Assembly (NCBI RefSeq): GCF_001894805.1
Contig: NZ_BCWX01000001.1
Location: 1,240,001 to 1,304,000, forward strand
Source: Rhodococcus globerulus NBRC 14531
GTDB taxonomy: Bacteria; Actinomycetota; Actinomycetes; Mycobacteriales; Mycobacteriaceae
Length of the DNA stretch: 64,000 bases
Direction: 5' to 3'
This document shows positions 52,193-61,441 of this stretch, one piece after another (position 1 is the first letter of the stretch; each line of letters starts with the position of its first letter). Position numbers and translations under genes: made by a program. A model generated the notes under the pieces. The model worked only from the letters and a program-made list of their open reading frames with translations. It made no database searches and had not been told where the DNA came from.

Positions 52193-53887
52193 GTGCTTCC
52201 CACTACCCGTGATCGGTCGTCCACCCCGTCGTCACTGACGCCGTGGCTCGGCCTCGCGACCAGCCTCGCCGCGGCATTCATGCAGTTGCTCGATGCAACG
52301 ATCGTGAACGTGGCATTGCCCAGCATCGCCGTCGATCTGGGCGCCGGTGTCTCCGCGCAGCTGCTGATGGTGAGTGTGTACGTCCTGGCATTTGCCTGTT
52401 CCCTCATCACGGCAGCGCGTCTGGGCGACCTGTGGGGGCGTCGTGCGGTGTTCCTGACCGCATTGTCGGTGTTCGTGGTCGCGTCACTGCTCTGTGGACT
52501 GGCGCAGAGTGCCACGATGCTCATCGTCTGTCGTGGTTTGCAGGGTCTTGCGGCAGGCTCGATGTCCGCGCAGACGTTTGCGATCATCTCGGGATTGTTT
52601 CCGAAATCCCGTCATCCACGGGTGTTCGGGATCTACGGAGCAACTATCGGTCTGGCGACGGTCAGTGGCCCGCTGATCGGCGGACTGCTGATCGAATGGA
52701 ATCTCTTCGACTGGGGTTGGCGGCTGATTTTCTTCGTCAATATCCCGATCGGCATCGCCGCACTGATCGTGGGCTACTTCCATCTTGCCGACGCCAAGGC
52801 GGATTCTGTTCGTTCGCTCGATCTGGTGGGCGCGCTGCTGTCGTCCGTCGCGCTCTTCTTGCTCATCTTCCCCCTGGCCGAGGGTCGCGCCCGCGGGTGG
52901 CCCACCCCGCTCGTCGTGATGATCGCGGCGTCGGTTCCGATCGCAGTGGCGTTTGTCCTCTACGAATATCGATTGGGAAAACACGGCGGCGATCCCGTTC
53001 TGCGCCTCGAACTCTTTCGAGACCGAGCATTTGCCGTCGGCGCAGCCCTGGCCTTCGTGTTCTTCGGCACTTTGACGTCGTTGATCTTCACGATCAGCCT
53101 GACGCTGCAGTTCGGGTTCGGGTTCTCCCCACTTCGTGCCGGCGTCATGACGTTGCCATGGGCAGTGGGAATGGGGGTGGCGGCGGTGCTCTCGTCGGCG
53201 GTCTACCGGCTGCTCGGCAACCGCGTACTCATTGTGGGAATGGTGGTTTTTGCCGGATCACTGCTGACGCTCTCGACGATTCTCGAAAAGGTGGGGACCG
53301 ATCCGTCCTGGCTTTCCCTGGCCGGGCCGCTGCTGATCGGCGGCGCCGGACTCGGTCTGTTCGTCGCGCCGTTGCAGACGGCCATTCTTGCTTCGGTGCG
53401 GCCACAACACGCAGGTTCGGTGTCTGGCCTGCTGCCCACCGTGCAACAGGTGGGGAGCTCGATCGGGCTGGCGCTGATCGGAGTTGTGTTCTTTTCGCTC
53501 GTCGCCGGCAATGCGCCCGCCGCGGTGCAAGGGGAGCGCGAGAACTACGTCGCGACGCTCGAGGCTGCCGGCCTGAACGAAGGTATCCGCGACATTGCCG
53601 AGAAGACCTTTGTCGATTGTGCGACAAGCCAACTCGAATCCGGCTCGCCGATGACGGTGGCGCCGGAATGCAGTTCGAAAGGTTCCGCAGTCGCAGCGAG
53701 TGGCCCCGCTCAGATGGCCGTCACGGCAGCGTATGCGTCCACCAGATCAGCGGCGGGAGAAGCCTTTCTGCAGGCCCAGCGCAGCGTGCTGACGATCATT
53801 TCCGTCATCGCGCTGGCAATTGCACTTGCATCGCTGGGGCTGCCGAAGGTCAATATTCTGGTGATGGAAGATCAGAAGACGCTCTGA
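52193..53887 (+). CDS. MFS drug/lipid exporter, EmrB/QacA family (14 TMS)
   Basis: A 564-residue DHA2-type transporter with about 14 hydrophobic segments. Motif C-like and motif D sequences are seen: QLLDATIVNVALPSIA in helix 1, ARLGDLWGRRAVF in the first loop, and GATIGLATVSGPLIGG in helix 5. A soluble loop of about 90 residues with two cysteines lies between the last helices. GTG 52193. It is divergent from the PapA pair and probably exports or confers resistance to their product. It overlaps maf by 16 bp at its end. Confidence 0.88.
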   Translation: MLPTTRDRSSTPSSLTPWLGLATSLAAAFMQLLDATIVNVALPSIAVDLGAGVSAQLLMVSVYVLAFACSLITAARLGDLWGRRAVFLTALSVFVVASLLCGLAQSATMLIVCRGLQGLAAGSMSAQTFAIISGLFPKSRHPRVFGIYGATIGLATVSGPLIGGLLIEWNLFDWGWRLIFFVNIPIGIAALIVGYFHLADAKADSVRSLDLVGALLSSVALFLLIFPLAEGRARGWPTPLVVMIAASVPIAVAFVLYEYRLGKHGGDPVLRLELFRDRAFAVGAALAFVFFGTLTSLIFTISLTLQFGFGFSPLRAGVMTLPWAVGMGVAAVLSSAVYRLLGNRVLIVGMVVFAGSLLTLSTILEKVGTDPSWLSLAGPLLIGGAGLGLFVAPLQTAILASVRPQHAGSVSGLLPTVQQVGSSIGLALIGVVFFSLVAGNAPAAVQGERENYVATLEAAGLNEGIRDIAEKTFVDCATSQLESGSPMTVAPECSSKGSAVAASGPAQMAVTAAYASTRSAAGEAFLQAQRSVLTIISVIALAIALASLGLPKVNILVMEDQKTL

Positions 53888-54513
53888 GTGCGCCACAGAT
53901 CGGAGACGGAGACACCTACGCGCTCCAAAAGGGTTCGCACCAAAGGTAATCCGATACCGATCACACTCGACGGGTCGCCCTCGATCTTCTCGACGAACCA
54001 TCCACCAAGGCTGTCCAGCGTGAAAGCGCCTGCAACCTGCAGGGGTTCGCCCGTGGCGAGATAGGCCTCGAGATCTTCGGTGGACGGATTCGCGAAATGC
54101 ACCACCGTGGCGCTGTGATCGGACGCGACGCGCACTATTTGGCCTTCGATCACCCGCATTACACAATGACCGGTGAGCAGAGTGGCACTACGGCCCGCCA
54201 TCGCGGCCCACCGACGCCGCGCAACTTCGACACTGCCCGGCTTTCCGTGCAGCTCACCATCGATCAGAAGCATCGAATCACAGCCGACGACAACAACATC
54301 GGTCAAACCGTCTGCCGCCAGGCCGGGAACGATCTCCGCGGCCTTTGCCTCGGCCAACACCGTGACCACCTTCTGCGGGGCCGCACCCGGTCCGAGTTCA
54401 CCCGCGATCTTGTCTTCGTCGACACCGGAAACACGTACAACAGGCAAAACCCCGGCCGCCCGCAAAACTGCGAGGCGTGCCGGGGATGCCGAAGCCAGAA
54501 CTAGTTGAGTCAC
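53872..54513 (-). CDS. maf: Maf-family nucleotide pyrophosphatase
   Basis: A 213-residue Maf/Ham1-fold protein. ASASPARLAVLRAAG is the nucleotide-binding start, VVVGCDSMLLIDGE the central motif and the late DPSSVIGIGLPLV the end motif. Family members hydrolyse non-canonical or excess nucleoside triphosphates (dTTP/UTP or m7GTP). Located next to accE5-accD5 as in Rv3282. It lies 37 bp after accE5 on the same strand. Confidence 0.92.
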   Translation of the reverse strand: MTQLVLASASPARLAVLRAAGVLPVVRVSGVDEDKIAGELGPGAAPQKVVTVLAEAKAAEIVPGLAADGLTDVVVVGCDSMLLIDGELHGKPGSVEVARRRWAAMAGRSATLLTGHCVMRVIEGQIVRVASDHSATVVHFANPSTEDLEAYLATGEPLQVAGAFTLDSLGGWFVEKIEGDPSSVIGIGLPLVRTLLERVGVSVSDLWRTQSVF

Positions 54514-54540
54514 ACAAGCAGGCTAGATCAGGTGCGCTAC

Positions 54541-54582
54541 CCGAACGGGTTCAGGTACGTCGTCCGAACGGGTTCAGGTACG
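54541..54582 (-). repeat. 23-bp-period direct repeat at the end of accE5
   Basis: CCGAACGGGTTCAGGTACG occurs at 54541-54559 and 54564-54582. On the minus strand both copies can encode YLNPFG. The period of 23 is not a multiple of three, so the second copy is out of frame and accE5 stops inside it. Confidence 0.9.
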
Positions 54583-54889
54583 AGTACGGCGAGAACGGCG
54601 CACGCGTGCGATGGAACTGCGTCGGATCTCCCCAGGTTTCGCTCGGGAGCGACTCGGCCGGAGCCGAACCACCCGATGCAGCGGCAAGGACGCTGACCAG
54701 CGCGGCAATCTCGACGTCGGTGGGCGAACCCTTGACGATCTTGATGACCGACGCATCCGAAACCGGGGTTTCGGCCTTTTCGGTCACCGCGGAGTCAGCG
54801 ACGGCGCCGTCGACATCGGCACCGTTGACGGACGAAGTCGCCACAACTGTGACCTCTTCCGTCGTGATGTCCTCGGTAACTGTGCTCAT
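54551..54889 (-). CDS. accE5: Acyl-CoA carboxylase epsilon subunit AccE5
   Basis: A 112-residue protein. An acidic Thr/Val/Ala-rich N-terminal half is typical of mycolic-acid bacteria. The C-terminal epsilon motif [20 protein letters not shown] is at about 48-67, then the [10 protein letters not shown] end. It binds AccD5 and stimulates the carboxylase. The ATG overlaps the accD5 stop by four bases. Because of a 23-bp duplication, the present end reads LNPFGRRT and stops at TGA; the undisturbed copy would end LNPFG before TAG at 54536-54538. Confidence 0.9.
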   Translation of the reverse strand: MSTVTEDITTEEVTVVATSSVNGADVDGAVADSAVTEKAETPVSDASVIKIVKGSPTDVEIAALVSVLAAASGGSAPAESLPSETWGDPTQFHRTRAPFSPYSYLNPFGRRT

Positions 54890-56526
54890 AGGGGAATGTT
54901 CCCATGCTTCTTGGGCGGAAGGGAAACGGACTTGCGCTCGAGCAGACGCAGAGCGGCAACGATCTGACCGCGGGTGTGCGACGGCGGGATCACAGCGTCG
55001 ACGTATCCACGCTCGGCCGCTACGTACGGGTTGACGAGGGTGTCCTCGTACTCGTTCTGCAGCTTCAAGCGCAATGCGTCGACGTCGTCACCGTTCTTCG
55101 CGGCTTCGAGAAGCTGCTTGCGGTAGACGAATCCGACGGCTCCCGATGCGCCCATGACGGCGATCTGTGCAGTCGGCCAGGCCAGGTTGAGGTCGGCGCC
55201 CATGTGCTTGGAGCCCATGACGTCGTACGCTCCGCCGTATGCCTTGCGGGTGATGACGGTGATCTTGCCCACAGTGGCCTCGCCGTACGCGTACAGCAAC
55301 TTCGCGCCGCGGCGGATGATGCCGTTGTACTCCTGCTCGGTACCCGGGAGGAAGCCGGGAACGTCGACGAGGGTGATGATAGGGACGTTGAACGCGTCGC
55401 AGGTGCGGACGAAGCGCGCAGCCTTCTCGGACGCGTCGATGTCGAGGCAACCGGCGAACTGCATCGGCTGGTTGGCGACGATACCGACGCTGCGGCCGTC
55501 GACGCGGCCGAAGCCGACGATGATGTTCATCGCACGCTCGGCCTGGACCTCGAGGAACTCGTCGTCGTCGAGGATGCGGCGGATGACCTCGTGCATGTCG
55601 TACGGCTGGTTCGCCGAATCCGGGATGAGGGTGTCGAGTTCGATGTCCTCGGCGGTGAGGCTCTCCTCGATGGATCCGACGATCGGATCGGTGATCTCGC
55701 CGCGCGGTGCTGCTGCCTGGTTGTTGGACGGCAGGTAGCTCAGCAGGTCCTTGACGTAGTCGAGGGCATCCTGCTCGCCGGACGCGACGTAGTGCGCGAC
55801 ACCGGACTTGACCATGTGGGTGCGTGCGCCGCCCAGGTCTTCCATGGTGACGTCTTCGCCGGTGACGGTCTTGATGACGTCGGGGCCGGTGACGAACATC
55901 TGCGAGGTCTCGTCGACCATCACGACGAAGTCCGTCAGCGCGGGGGAGTACACGTGGCCACCGGCGGCGGGGCCCATGATCAGGGAGATCTGTGGGATGA
56001 CACCGGACGCCTGAACGTTGCGGTGGAAGATCTCGCCGTACAGGCCGAGCGAGACGACGCCTTCCTGGATGCGGGCTCCTGCGCCTTCGTTGATGCCGAC
56101 CAGCGGGCGGCCGGTACGGATCGCGAGGTCCATGACCTTGACGATCTTCTCGCCGTAGATTTCGCCGAGCGATCCACCGAAGACGGTGGCGTCCTGGCTG
56201 AAGACGCAGACGTCGCGGCCGTCGATGGTGCCGTAACCGGTGACGACGCCGTCGCCGACGGGACGGTTCTCGGCCAGGCCGAAGTTCACCGAGCGGTGAC
56301 GGGCCAGGGCGTCGAGTTCGACGAACGAACCCTCGTCGAGAAGGGCGGTGATGCGCTCACGGGCGGTCAGCTTGCCTTTGGCATGCACTTTGTCGATGGC
56401 GGCTTCGCCACTCGGTGCTTGCGCCTGCGCTTGCCGGATCCGCAGATCCGCGAGCTTTCCCGCGGTCGTATGGATATCGGGTGCGGTCGCCGCCTCCGGC
56501 GCGTTGGGCTCTTGGACAGTGGTCAT
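54886..56526 (-). CDS. accD5: Propionyl/acyl-CoA carboxylase beta subunit AccD5
   Basis: A 546-residue carboxyltransferase of the crotonase fold. The N-half has [19 protein letters not shown] and the glycine pair that forms the acyl-CoA oxyanion hole (GAGARIQEG). The C-half has [19 protein letters not shown] and [19 protein letters not shown]. It carboxylates propionyl-CoA, and probably acetyl-CoA, with AccA3 and AccE5. A start at ATG 56526 is supported by length. It is divergent from birA across 116 bp. Confidence 0.96.
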   Translation of the reverse strand: MTTVQEPNAPEAATAPDIHTTAGKLADLRIRQAQAQAPSGEAAIDKVHAKGKLTARERITALLDEGSFVELDALARHRSVNFGLAENRPVGDGVVTGYGTIDGRDVCVFSQDATVFGGSLGEIYGEKIVKVMDLAIRTGRPLVGINEGAGARIQEGVVSLGLYGEIFHRNVQASGVIPQISLIMGPAAGGHVYSPALTDFVVMVDETSQMFVTGPDVIKTVTGEDVTMEDLGGARTHMVKSGVAHYVASGEQDALDYVKDLLSYLPSNNQAAAPRGEITDPIVGSIEESLTAEDIELDTLIPDSANQPYDMHEVIRRILDDDEFLEVQAERAMNIIVGFGRVDGRSVGIVANQPMQFAGCLDIDASEKAARFVRTCDAFNVPIITLVDVPGFLPGTEQEYNGIIRRGAKLLYAYGEATVGKITVITRKAYGGAYDVMGSKHMGADLNLAWPTAQIAVMGASGAVGFVYRKQLLEAAKNGDDVDALRLKLQNEYEDTLVNPYVAAERGYVDAVIPPSHTRGQIVAALRLLERKSVSLPPKKHGNIPL

Positions 56527-56642
56527 GAGTCGTGAGCTTAACGAGCGTACTCGGGCCGGTTCGAAGGCAGGTCCGATTGTTGCGGTTTCGTCCGCCTAAG
56601 CTACTGACCAGTACATTTTGCTCGTCGCCTTAGGCTGGGACT

Positions 56643-57497
56643 ATGTGGACTGATCTGAACCGACCACCCCTCGATCAAGCGTCGCTGCGACGCGCACTCG
56701 TGCGCAGTGACGGCGGTAGCGATGCACGTGCGTTCTGGAACCGGCTCGACGTCGTCGAGAGCACCGGGTCGACCAACGCGGACCTCTTGGCACGCGCGTC
56801 GGATCCGGGCGCCGATCGTCATGTGCTGATCGCCGAACATCAGGAAAGCGCGCGCGGGCGACACGCGCGCACGTGGGTTAGTCCCGCGCAGGCACAGATA
56901 TCGATGTCGGTTCTGCTGGGGATGCCCGGACTGAACCTCGCCGACATGGGTTGGCTGCCGCTGCTCACCGGAATCGCTGTCGTCGACGCATTGCGCACGG
57001 TGGCCGAGGTGCCCGCAGAACTGAAGTGGCCCAACGACGTTCTGATCGGTGACAAGAAAGTGGCCGGCATTCTCGCCGAGGTCGCGCGGACCACCCCGGA
57101 ACCCGCGGTGGTCGTGGGAATCGGATTGAACGTGAGTCTGGGCGCCGAGGAACTGCCGGTGCCGACGGCCACGTCGCTCCTTCTCGAAAACGCGGAAACC
57201 GTTGACCGGGACACGTTGGTGCGGGCACTGGCACGGGAACTGGCGAGGCAGTTCCGCGGCTGGGAGAACTCCGGGTGGGATACCGGGGCGCTGGCAGCCG
57301 AATATCGCGAGCGCTGCGGAACTCTCGGCAAACGGGTACGTGCTGTCCTGCCGGGGGACAAGGAAGTTTTCGGCACGGCGACGGACATCGACACCTCCGG
57401 TCGCGTGGTCATCGAGATCGAGGGAAGTGGTGGCGAGACGTTTGCCGTTGCCGCCGGTGACATCACGCATCTGCGGGCGGCGCCGATCACGGACTAG
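56643..57497 (+). CDS. birA: Biotin-[acetyl-CoA carboxylase] ligase
   Basis: A 284-residue biotin-protein ligase. The BirA catalytic core is visible: VVESTGSTNADLL, GRHARTWVSP (biotinyl-AMP loop) and AELKWPNDVLIGDKKVAGIL, followed by the SH3-like C-terminal domain. The N-terminal winged helix of repressor-type BirA is absent, so it is an enzyme only. It attaches biotin to AccA3 and other carriers. Divergent from accD5. Confidence 0.95.
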   Translation: MWTDLNRPPLDQASLRRALVRSDGGSDARAFWNRLDVVESTGSTNADLLARASDPGADRHVLIAEHQESARGRHARTWVSPAQAQISMSVLLGMPGLNLADMGWLPLLTGIAVVDALRTVAEVPAELKWPNDVLIGDKKVAGILAEVARTTPEPAVVVGIGLNVSLGAEELPVPTATSLLLENAETVDRDTLVRALARELARQFRGWENSGWDTGALAAEYRERCGTLGKRVRAVLPGDKEVFGTATDIDTSGRVVIEIEGSGGETFAVAAGDITHLRAAPITD

Positions 57498-57549
57498 AAA
57501 AACAGCGAGTCGTGTCCGTTTTTGACCGCTCGGGTGCTATTTTTCGGTC

Positions 57550-58125
57550 ATGACCACACCGATCGTGCTTCCGACCGAATCAGAAATGGCAGAAAGCGCC
57601 CGGCGCGTTCTGACCGGCATGACTGTGCTCCTCGGCCTCCTGACGCTCGGCCTCGGTATTGCGGTTCTCGTATGGCCGGACGCCACACTGTTTGTCGTCG
57701 CGGTAGTGATCGCCATCCAGCTGTTCGCGTTCGGCATCGTGCAGATCATCCGTTCCTTCGCCGACGTCACCGCGAGCGGCGGCACTCGCACGCTCGTCGC
57801 GATCTCGGGCGCGCTTGCAGTGCTCCTCGGATTCCTCGTCCTGCGCAGCCCGCTGCAGACCGTGGTGCTGATCGCCCTGGTGATCGGTGCCTGGTGGGTG
57901 TTCCGCGGTGTACTCGACATCATCGCCGCGGCGTCCGGTGGCACTGCGGATCGTGGCCTGTCGATCGTGCTCGGTGTCATCAGCATCGTGGCCGGCGCGG
58001 TTGTGCTGCTGCAGCCTGAGTTGTCCCTCGAGGTCTTCCGGATCGTCGTCGGTGTCTGGATGGTGCTGTACGGCATCGTTATCGTCATCACGCCGTTCGT
58101 ATTGCGCAAGCTCGCCCAGCCTTAA
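57550..58125 (+). CDS. HdeD/DUF308-family membrane protein
   Basis: A 191-residue protein with six hydrophobic segments arranged as three similar pairs, the DUF308 pattern (for example VLLGLLTLGLGIAVLVWP, ISGALAVLLGFLVLRSP and VLGVISIVAGAVVLLQP, each ending in a Pro-containing turn). HdeD proteins are linked to acid stress in enterobacteria; the role in actinobacteria is unknown. The ATG lies 52 bp after birA. Confidence 0.8.
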   Translation: MTTPIVLPTESEMAESARRVLTGMTVLLGLLTLGLGIAVLVWPDATLFVVAVVIAIQLFAFGIVQIIRSFADVTASGGTRTLVAISGALAVLLGFLVLRSPLQTVVLIALVIGAWWVFRGVLDIIAAASGGTADRGLSIVLGVISIVAGAVVLLQPELSLEVFRIVVGVWMVLYGIVIVITPFVLRKLAQP

Positions 58126-58156
58126 TCTGTCCGAGGTAGATGGCACACTTCCCGTC

Positions 58157-58711
58157 ATGGGATATCCGGAAGATGCGCTCGCCCAGGACGAGGAACTGAT
58201 CCTGCATCGGCATCCACACTGGAAGATGCTGGTGGTTCCAGCGCTCACGTTTGTCCTGGCGACGGCCGTGGCAGGGTTTTTGCTCGGCGTGACACAGAAG
58301 CAGGTCGACGGGACAGCGCGTACCGTGCTGTCGATCGTGATCGGCGTCGCCTGGTTCGGCGTTGTCGCCTGGCGATCGGTGGCGCCGTTCACCGTCTGGA
58401 AGTTCACGCATTTCATCGTCACCGATCGACGGGTCCTGATTCGGCAAGGTGTGTTGACCCACACCGGAATTGACATCCCGATGGGCCGGATCAGCAACGT
58501 CCAGTTCCGGCACGGCCCGGTCGACCGGCTTCTCAAGACCGGCACGCTCGTGATCGCGTCGGCCAGTGACGATCCGCTCGAATTCGACGACATCCCGGAC
58601 GTGGAGCACGTGCATTCGCTGCTCTATCACCAGGTTTTCGATTCCACGCAGCAACAGCACGAGCGAAACCGCCCCGAGGATCAGGGCGAAGATGACGGAA
58701 ACGCTTGGTAA
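58157..58711 (+). CDS. Membrane protein with bacterial PH domain
   Basis: A 184-residue protein. Two membrane segments at about 24-65 are followed by a bacterial PH (DUF304-type) domain, recognisable from VTDRRVLIRQGVLTHTGIDI, IPMGRISNV and FRHGPVDRLLKTGTLVIAS. The tail is acidic and Gln-rich. Equivalent of Rv3278c next to birA. Probably a membrane-bound adapter; function unknown. ATG 58157. Confidence 0.82.
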   Translation: MGYPEDALAQDEELILHRHPHWKMLVVPALTFVLATAVAGFLLGVTQKQVDGTARTVLSIVIGVAWFGVVAWRSVAPFTVWKFTHFIVTDRRVLIRQGVLTHTGIDIPMGRISNVQFRHGPVDRLLKTGTLVIASASDDPLEFDDIPDVEHVHSLLYHQVFDSTQQQHERNRPEDQGEDDGNAW

Positions 58712-58748
58712 TCACCGCGCAAAGGCTCGCTGTCCGTACGCTGTCCCT

Positions 58749-59429
58749 GTGACTGCCGTATTGCTAGCCGAAGACGACGAGGCCATTGCCGCACCACTTG
58801 CCCGAGCATTGGGGCGGGAGGGGTACACGGTCACAGTGGAACAGACCGGTCCCGCCGCACTGCAGCAGGCGCTCGAAGGTGACTTCGATCTGCTGATCCT
58901 CGATTTGGGGCTGCCCGGTATGGACGGGCTCGAGGTGTGCCGACAGATTCGCGCTCATCGGACGACTCTGGCCGTGCTGATGCTGACCGCCCGTACCGAC
59001 GAGGTCGATTTTGTCGTCGGTCTCGACGCCGGCGCCGACGATTACGTGGGCAAGCCCTTCCGGTTGGCCGAACTGATGGCCCGGGTGCGCGCGCTCCTGC
59101 GTCGACACGGCAGTCGTGAGGACAGCATCGTCGAGGTCGGCGGTATCCGCCTGGAACCGGCCGCGCGGCGTGTCCTCGTCAACGGATCCGAGATCGCCTT
59201 GGCGAACAAGGAATACGAACTTCTGCGGGTGCTCCTCGAACACGCTGGTGAAGTCGTCTCCCGCGACGCGATCCTGCGTGAGGTCTGGGGGGACGTCGAG
59301 TTGCGCGGCTCGAAGACGTTGGACATGCACATGTCCTGGCTACGCCGGAAGATCGGCGACGAGGGCCCTGCGGTCGAACGTCGAATTGCCACTGTGCGCG
59401 GCGTCGGCTTCCGCATCAACACGGACTAG
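58749..59429 (+). CDS. OmpR-family response regulator
   Basis: A 226-residue two-component regulator. Receiver domain with acidic pair Asp9-Asp10, phospho-acceptor Asp52 (LLILDLGLPGMDG) and Lys102 (VGKPF). The C-terminal winged helix includes NKEYELLRVLLEHAGEVVSR and LDMHMSWLRRKIGD. The GTG at 58749 was chosen as the receiver domain begins there. It is followed by its sensor kinase after 8 bp; targets are not known. Confidence 0.93.
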   Translation: MTAVLLAEDDEAIAAPLARALGREGYTVTVEQTGPAALQQALEGDFDLLILDLGLPGMDGLEVCRQIRAHRTTLAVLMLTARTDEVDFVVGLDAGADDYVGKPFRLAELMARVRALLRRHGSREDSIVEVGGIRLEPAARRVLVNGSEIALANKEYELLRVLLEHAGEVVSRDAILREVWGDVELRGSKTLDMHMSWLRRKIGDEGPAVERRIATVRGVGFRINTD

Positions 59430-59437
59430 TTCGCTCG

Positions 59438-60745
59438 ATGCGTCGGCGCATTCTCCAGTCGATTCTCGGGGTCGTCATCCTCACCGCGTTGTTGCTGGGT
59501 GTTCCGCTCATCTACACGGCTTGGTTGTGGGTCGAAGACGTGAGCCGCAACGATTTGCGGGTGCGACTCGATCGCATGGCCACCGAGGTGATCGCCCAGG
59601 AAGGTTCTCTCGGCGTTGTCGACGGAGCCCTCAATACCGACGCACTCCGATTGCTCACCCCGAACGACGCTCGACTTGTTGTCGTGTACCCGACCCCGTC
59701 GGACGGGGCCGCTCGCGTCGACATCGGCGAAGCGGTAGTGAAAAATCCGCTGGTCGAGTCGTTGGCGATGGGATCGTCCGGGTCACTGCGCCTCGAAGTG
59801 CCGTCGGAGAGATTGCGGACGCAGCAGAAGCAGGCAGTTGGGGCGGTCGGAGTATTGGTCCTTGTCGCGATCACTACCGGAGCCGTCGTCGCGGTGGTCA
59901 CGGCACGTCGACTGGCCGGGCCACTGCAGGACGTTGCCGAACGGGCGGCGAGGTTGGCAGAAGGTGATTTCCGGCCGGACCCACGACGCCACGACATTCC
60001 CGAACTCGACCGAGTGTCCGATGTCCTCGATGCAGCGACTGTCGAGATTGCCGGCCGACTGCAGCGTGAGCGAGCGCTGGTCGCGGACGTCTCGCACCAA
60101 CTGCGTAGCCGACTCACCGCAGTGCGGCTGCGTCTGGACGAGTTGTCGGTGCACAGCGACCCTGATGTCGTTCACGAAGCTGAAGAAGCCATGGCCCAGG
60201 TTGATCGGCTGACGGAGGGAATCGACGAGTTGGTGCGGTCCTCGCGCAGCAGCGGTTCCGCAGCCACAACAGTCTCCGTGGTCAGCGAACTCGAAGGCGT
60301 CTGCGGGGATTGGCGGCCGCAGTTCGAGGATGCCGGACGAGCGCTCCGCTTGACCGGCGACCGCGGCGTGACAGCGTCGACAACAGGCTCTCGCCTGCGC
60401 GAAGCCGTGTCCGTTCTGGTGGACAATGCTTTTGCCCACGGCGACGGAACCTGCACGGTATCCGTTCGATTGATCGACGGAGCTCCCAAGCGCGAAGCGA
60501 TGGTCTGTATCGAGGTGACCGACGAAGGCGGCGGGGTCGACAACAATCTCGCTCCGCACATTTTCGATCGAGGCTTCTCCGGGGCCGGTTCCACCGGCGT
60601 CGGGTTGGCGCTGGCGCGGGCGCTGATCGAAGCGGACGGCGGTCGGCTCGAGCTACAACGTCGAACGCCGGCACTGTTTGCGGTGTTCCTGCCGGTGGCG
60701 TCCGAAAAGCCGGTCGACGTCGGCACGCTGCGCGAACCGCGGTGA
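59438..60745 (+). CDS. Sensor histidine kinase
   Basis: A 435-residue kinase. Two membrane helices (about 8-29 and 134-155) enclose a ~105-residue sensing domain outside the membrane. A HAMP region follows at about 156-210, then the H-box VADVSHQLRSRLTAVRL with His220. The ATPase domain has LVDNAFAHGDG (N-box), TDEGGGVD and FSGAGSTGVGLALARALIE. The H-box is HQLRSR rather than HELRTP, as in some actinobacterial kinases. Pairs with the regulator just upstream. Confidence 0.93.
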   Translation: MRRRILQSILGVVILTALLLGVPLIYTAWLWVEDVSRNDLRVRLDRMATEVIAQEGSLGVVDGALNTDALRLLTPNDARLVVVYPTPSDGAARVDIGEAVVKNPLVESLAMGSSGSLRLEVPSERLRTQQKQAVGAVGVLVLVAITTGAVVAVVTARRLAGPLQDVAERAARLAEGDFRPDPRRHDIPELDRVSDVLDAATVEIAGRLQRERALVADVSHQLRSRLTAVRLRLDELSVHSDPDVVHEAEEAMAQVDRLTEGIDELVRSSRSSGSAATTVSVVSELEGVCGDWRPQFEDAGRALRLTGDRGVTASTTGSRLREAVSVLVDNAFAHGDGTCTVSVRLIDGAPKREAMVCIEVTDEGGGVDNNLAPHIFDRGFSGAGSTGVGLALARALIEADGGRLELQRRTPALFAVFLPVASEKPVDVGTLREPR

Positions 60746-60768
60746 CGTGAAGCGCGAATATCGCTGCG

Positions 60769-61338
60769 TCAGGCTTGGTCGAGTTCTTCTTCGGTGTGGT
60801 CATCGCTGACGATCTCGGCATTCTCTTCCGGGAACACGAATTTACGGAAGGACCAGAAGCGGAACACCATCTGCAGGAGATTGCCGATGATATAGGCGCT
60901 GATGAAGTCGGCGATATTCTCCGTCGTCAAGCTGACTTCGGGAACGCGCAGGTTGAAGACGTAACTCGAGATGTACAGCGGAATGAAGCTGATCACCACG
61001 CCGATCGCGCTGATGAAGAAGAACAGCGCTGCCTCGTGGGCAGGTTCGCGTCCGCCACGATTCTTGAACGACCACTCACGATTGAGGATGTACGACGCGA
61101 TCACCGCGATAACGCCGGCGATGATCTTGGCGGTGATCGGCTTGGATTCGAGGATCGAGAGCTTGAGTGTGTAGAAGATGCCCGAGTCGATCAGGAAGGT
61201 GGTTCCGCCGACGATCGCGAACTTGATCAGCTCGCTGTGGCGCAGGGCAATGTCTCGGAACGGCTGGGGTATGCGGGCGATTACCCCGTCGACAAATGAC
61301 ACAACAGATGAGTTTACGAAAGAAAACCACGCCGTCAT
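60769..61338 (-). CDS. GtrA-family membrane protein
   Basis: A 189-residue protein with four membrane helices of the GtrA type (KFAIVGGTTFLIDSGIFYTL, IAGVIAVIASYILNREWSF and GNLLQMVFRFWSFRKFVF). GtrA-like proteins move lipid-linked sugars or assist cell-envelope glycosyltransferases; the equivalent is Rv3277. The C-terminal tail is acidic. Convergent with the histidine kinase gene and divergent from purK. Confidence 0.85.
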   Translation of the reverse strand: MTAWFSFVNSSVVSFVDGVIARIPQPFRDIALRHSELIKFAIVGGTTFLIDSGIFYTLKLSILESKPITAKIIAGVIAVIASYILNREWSFKNRGGREPAHEAALFFFISAIGVVISFIPLYISSYVFNLRVPEVSLTTENIADFISAYIIGNLLQMVFRFWSFRKFVFPEENAEIVSDDHTEEELDQA

Positions 61339-61441
61339 GGTTTTGTTCGGAAATCATCAGCAGAATCACAGACAGGGTCGGCGCTACGAAGCGCCCGCCC
61401 CGGCGCATGACTACATCCGGCGCATGACAACATAGATAGCC

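Noticed and set aside
54904-56535. 543-residue plus-strand open frame opposite accD5
   Set aside because: It covers almost the whole accD5 gene on the other strand and is low-complexity Asp/Val/Ala-rich, which is an effect of GC-rich codon use. accD5 has clear family motifs.
56594-56635. GCCTAAG...CTTAGGC inverted repeat between accD5 and birA
   Set aside because: Seven-base arms 28 bp apart are weak and could arise by chance; the BirA here has no DNA-binding domain to use such a site.
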